A stretch of DNA of 64,000 nt from assembly GCF_004297875.1 (NCBI RefSeq), contig NZ_SCSK01000038.1, positions 62,001-126,000 of the forward strand, given 5' to 3'. The stretch is from Pandoraea sp. (GTDB taxonomy: Bacteria; Pseudomonadota; Gammaproteobacteria; Burkholderiales; Burkholderiaceae). Every line of letters starts with the position of its first letter. Position 1 is the stretch's first letter. The notes under the pieces were generated by a model, which was not told the origin of the DNA, made no database searches, and saw nothing but the letters and a program-made list of their open reading frames with translations. The translations under genes and the position numbers were made by a program. Shown here in pieces: positions 62,721-64,000 of the stretch.

Positions 62721-63713
62721 ATGACGCCGCGCCGCGCTCTGACCATCTGGTGCGTGCTGGCGCTGGCCGCAGCGTTGGCCCTGGCCGCTTCGCTCACGCT
62801 CGGCAGCGTCAGGGTGCCCGCCGGCGCGCTGCTGGACTTGCTGCGCGGGCGTGTTGACGGACTGGCTGGCAGCGTGGTCCTCGACTTGCGCCTGCCGCGC
62901 GCCTTGTCGGCTTTCGCCTGCGGCGGGTTGCTGGCGCTGGCAGGCGCGCTGATGCAGGTGCTGCTGCGCAATCCACTGGCCGATCCCTATGTGCTCGGCG
63001 TCTCGGGCGGCGCCGGCGTGTTTGCACTGTTGGCGCTGCTGCTGGCGTTGCCGATGATCTGGGTACAGGCCAGCGCGTTCCTTGGCGCGCTATTGGCGAT
63101 CTCCCTGGTGATGGGGCTGGCGCGGCAGGACTTCCTGCGAACTGATTCCATCGACGGCAGCCCGCGCCTGTTGCTCACCGGCGTGGTGCTGGCGACCGGA
63201 TGGGGCGCGGCTGCCGCATTGATTCTGACGCTGGCGCCCGACGCCGGATTGCGCGGCATGTTGTTCTGGCTCACCGGTGACCTGAACGGTGCGAGCCAGG
63301 GATGGCCGGCATTGGCCGCATTGGCGCTGCTGATGCTGGCGAGCTACCCGTCGGCGCATCGCCTCAACGCGCTGCTGCGCGGCGAGATGGTGGCGCAATC
63401 GGTTGGCGTGGCAGTGGCGCCGCTGCGCTTGCGCATTTACCTGGTGGCGTCACTGGCGACCGCCGTGGCCGTGACTACGGCCGGAGCGATCGGGTTTGTC
63501 GGTCTGGTGATTCCGCATATGCTGCGACTCGCGTTCGGCAACGATCAGCGCATGCTGCTGCCGGCGGCCGCGCTCGGCGGCGGCACGCTGCTGATGTTGG
63601 CCGATCTGGCCGCTCGCACGGTGATCGCGCCGGCGCAATTGCCGGTTGGCATCATCACCGCGCTGGTGGGCGTGCCGGCGTTCCTGTGGTTGCTGCTACA
63701 CAGGCGGGCATGA
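62721..63713 (+). CDS. btuC: Cobalamin ABC transporter permease BtuC (FecCD family)
   Basis: 330 residues with about nine to ten helices of the FecCD fold, including LDLRLPRALSAFACGGLLALAGALMQVLLRNPLADPYVLGVSGGAG (about 53-98), the family signature. It forms the inner-membrane channel for B12. Its last codons overlap the ATPase gene by ATGA. Confidence 0.9.
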   Translation: MTPRRALTIWCVLALAAALALAASLTLGSVRVPAGALLDLLRGRVDGLAGSVVLDLRLPRALSAFACGGLLALAGALMQVLLRNPLADPYVLGVSGGAGVFALLALLLALPMIWVQASAFLGALLAISLVMGLARQDFLRTDSIDGSPRLLLTGVVLATGWGAAAALILTLAPDAGLRGMLFWLTGDLNGASQGWPALAALALLMLASYPSAHRLNALLRGEMVAQSVGVAVAPLRLRIYLVASLATAVAVTTAGAIGFVGLVIPHMLRLAFGNDQRMLLPAAALGGGTLLMLADLAARTVIAPAQLPVGIITALVGVPAFLWLLLHRRA

Positions 63714-64000
63714 TGACGGCGCTTGATCCGATGCCGGCGACCGATAGTCCGCTGATCGCGCGCGCTGTGTGCCTGCGGGCCGGCGAAAGAGGCCTTATAC
63801 GTGATCTCGACTGGACATGCGAGGCCGGCCAGATCTGGTGCGTGGCCGGTCCCAACGGCGCCGGCAAAACCACATTGCTCCATACTTTGGCGGGCTTGCG
63901 TCGCCGCCTGGCGGGTGAGTCGGGCGAGGTGCTGTTGGATGGCCGGCCGTTATTGCAGTGGCGGCCCGACGCGCTGGCCCGGCAGCGCGCCTTCATGCCG
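63710..64000 (+). CDS. btuD: Cobalamin ABC transporter ATP-binding protein BtuD, 5' part
   Basis: ATG at 63710 overlaps the btuC stop; 97 residues are visible before the window ends. Walker A GPNGAGKTTLLHTLAGL is at about residues 47-63, preceded by RDLDWTCEAGQIWCV. The signature and Walker B motifs lie outside the window. It would power BtuC-mediated import. Confidence 0.88.
   Translation, partial: MMTALDPMPATDSPLIARAVCLRAGERGLIRDLDWTCEAGQIWCVAGPNGAGKTTLLHTLAGLRRRLAGESGEVLLDGRPLLQWRPDALARQRAFMP

Overview
High-GC (roughly 63% by eye) chromosomal DNA of a betaproteobacterium, most likely Burkholderiaceae (Burkholderia sensu lato or Pandoraea-like). The evidence is gene order: cysB//cysHDN-cobA, lptG-lptF//pepA-holC-DUF2486, ilvD//lysR-lgt, and 6S RNA beside zapA. 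No phage, insertion sequence, CRISPR array or origin was recognised. The left half is accessory in character and the right half is largely core metabolism.

Region by region. 0-8.7 kb: EamA transporter end, NAD(P)-binding reductase//LysR, aldo/keto reductase, ArfB, RdgC, patatin, CaiB-type CoA-transferase, LysE exporter. 8.7-10.7 kb: a sparse stretch with a B3/B4-domain gene that looks damaged at its N-terminus and three small hypothetical membrane proteins. 10.8-12.5 kb: a photoactive yellow protein (PYP) gene two bases ahead of its 4-coumarate ligase, whose N-terminus resembles an acyl carrier protein. This is the most striking system in the window. 12.6-15.3 kb: ProQ, threonine dehydratase-like enzyme//AraC. 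15.6-22.2 kb: a probable C5-dicarboxylate (itaconate/mesaconate-type) catabolic operon: MFS transporter, MaoC-type hydratase, CoA-transferase, CitE-type lyase and a fumarase/adenylosuccinate-lyase-superfamily enzyme, with a convergent LysR. 22.4-26.7 kb: DmeF/DmeR-type metal efflux, a frameshifted secreted repeat protein, a secreted FmdE-family protein, and ArsR + SRPBCC.

26.8-33.4 kb is a nitric-oxide response region: quinol NO reductase norB, nsrR, and a five-gene operon (DUF2249, a polytopic membrane protein, double DUF2249, a MIP18/SufT-like protein, a small protein). Two duplicated leaders of about 175 bp each carry a perfect 11-1-11 inverted repeat of NsrR type. The -35 hexamer of a good promoter lies inside each repeat, so one regulator probably controls both transcripts. 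A 51-codon reading frame with a good ribosome binding site precedes norB.

33.6-45.8 kb: D,D-carboxypeptidase, tRNA-Leu(CAA), an FAD monooxygenase group with an orphan ABC binding protein, then cysB//TauE-cysH-cysD-cysN-cobA (sulfate assimilation and siroheme; cysI is not in the window) and cbiX. 45.8-57.6 kb: LptG/LptF, PepA, HolC, IlvD, Lgt, an enoyl-CoA hydratase/malonyl-CoA synthetase pair, a SIMPL protein. 57.7-60.3 kb: EVE protein, diiron ferritin-like protein, two terminators, 6S RNA, ZapA and a ZapB-like protein. 60.4 kb to the end: a cobalamin riboswitch ahead of btuB-btuC-btuD (btuD cut by the window edge).
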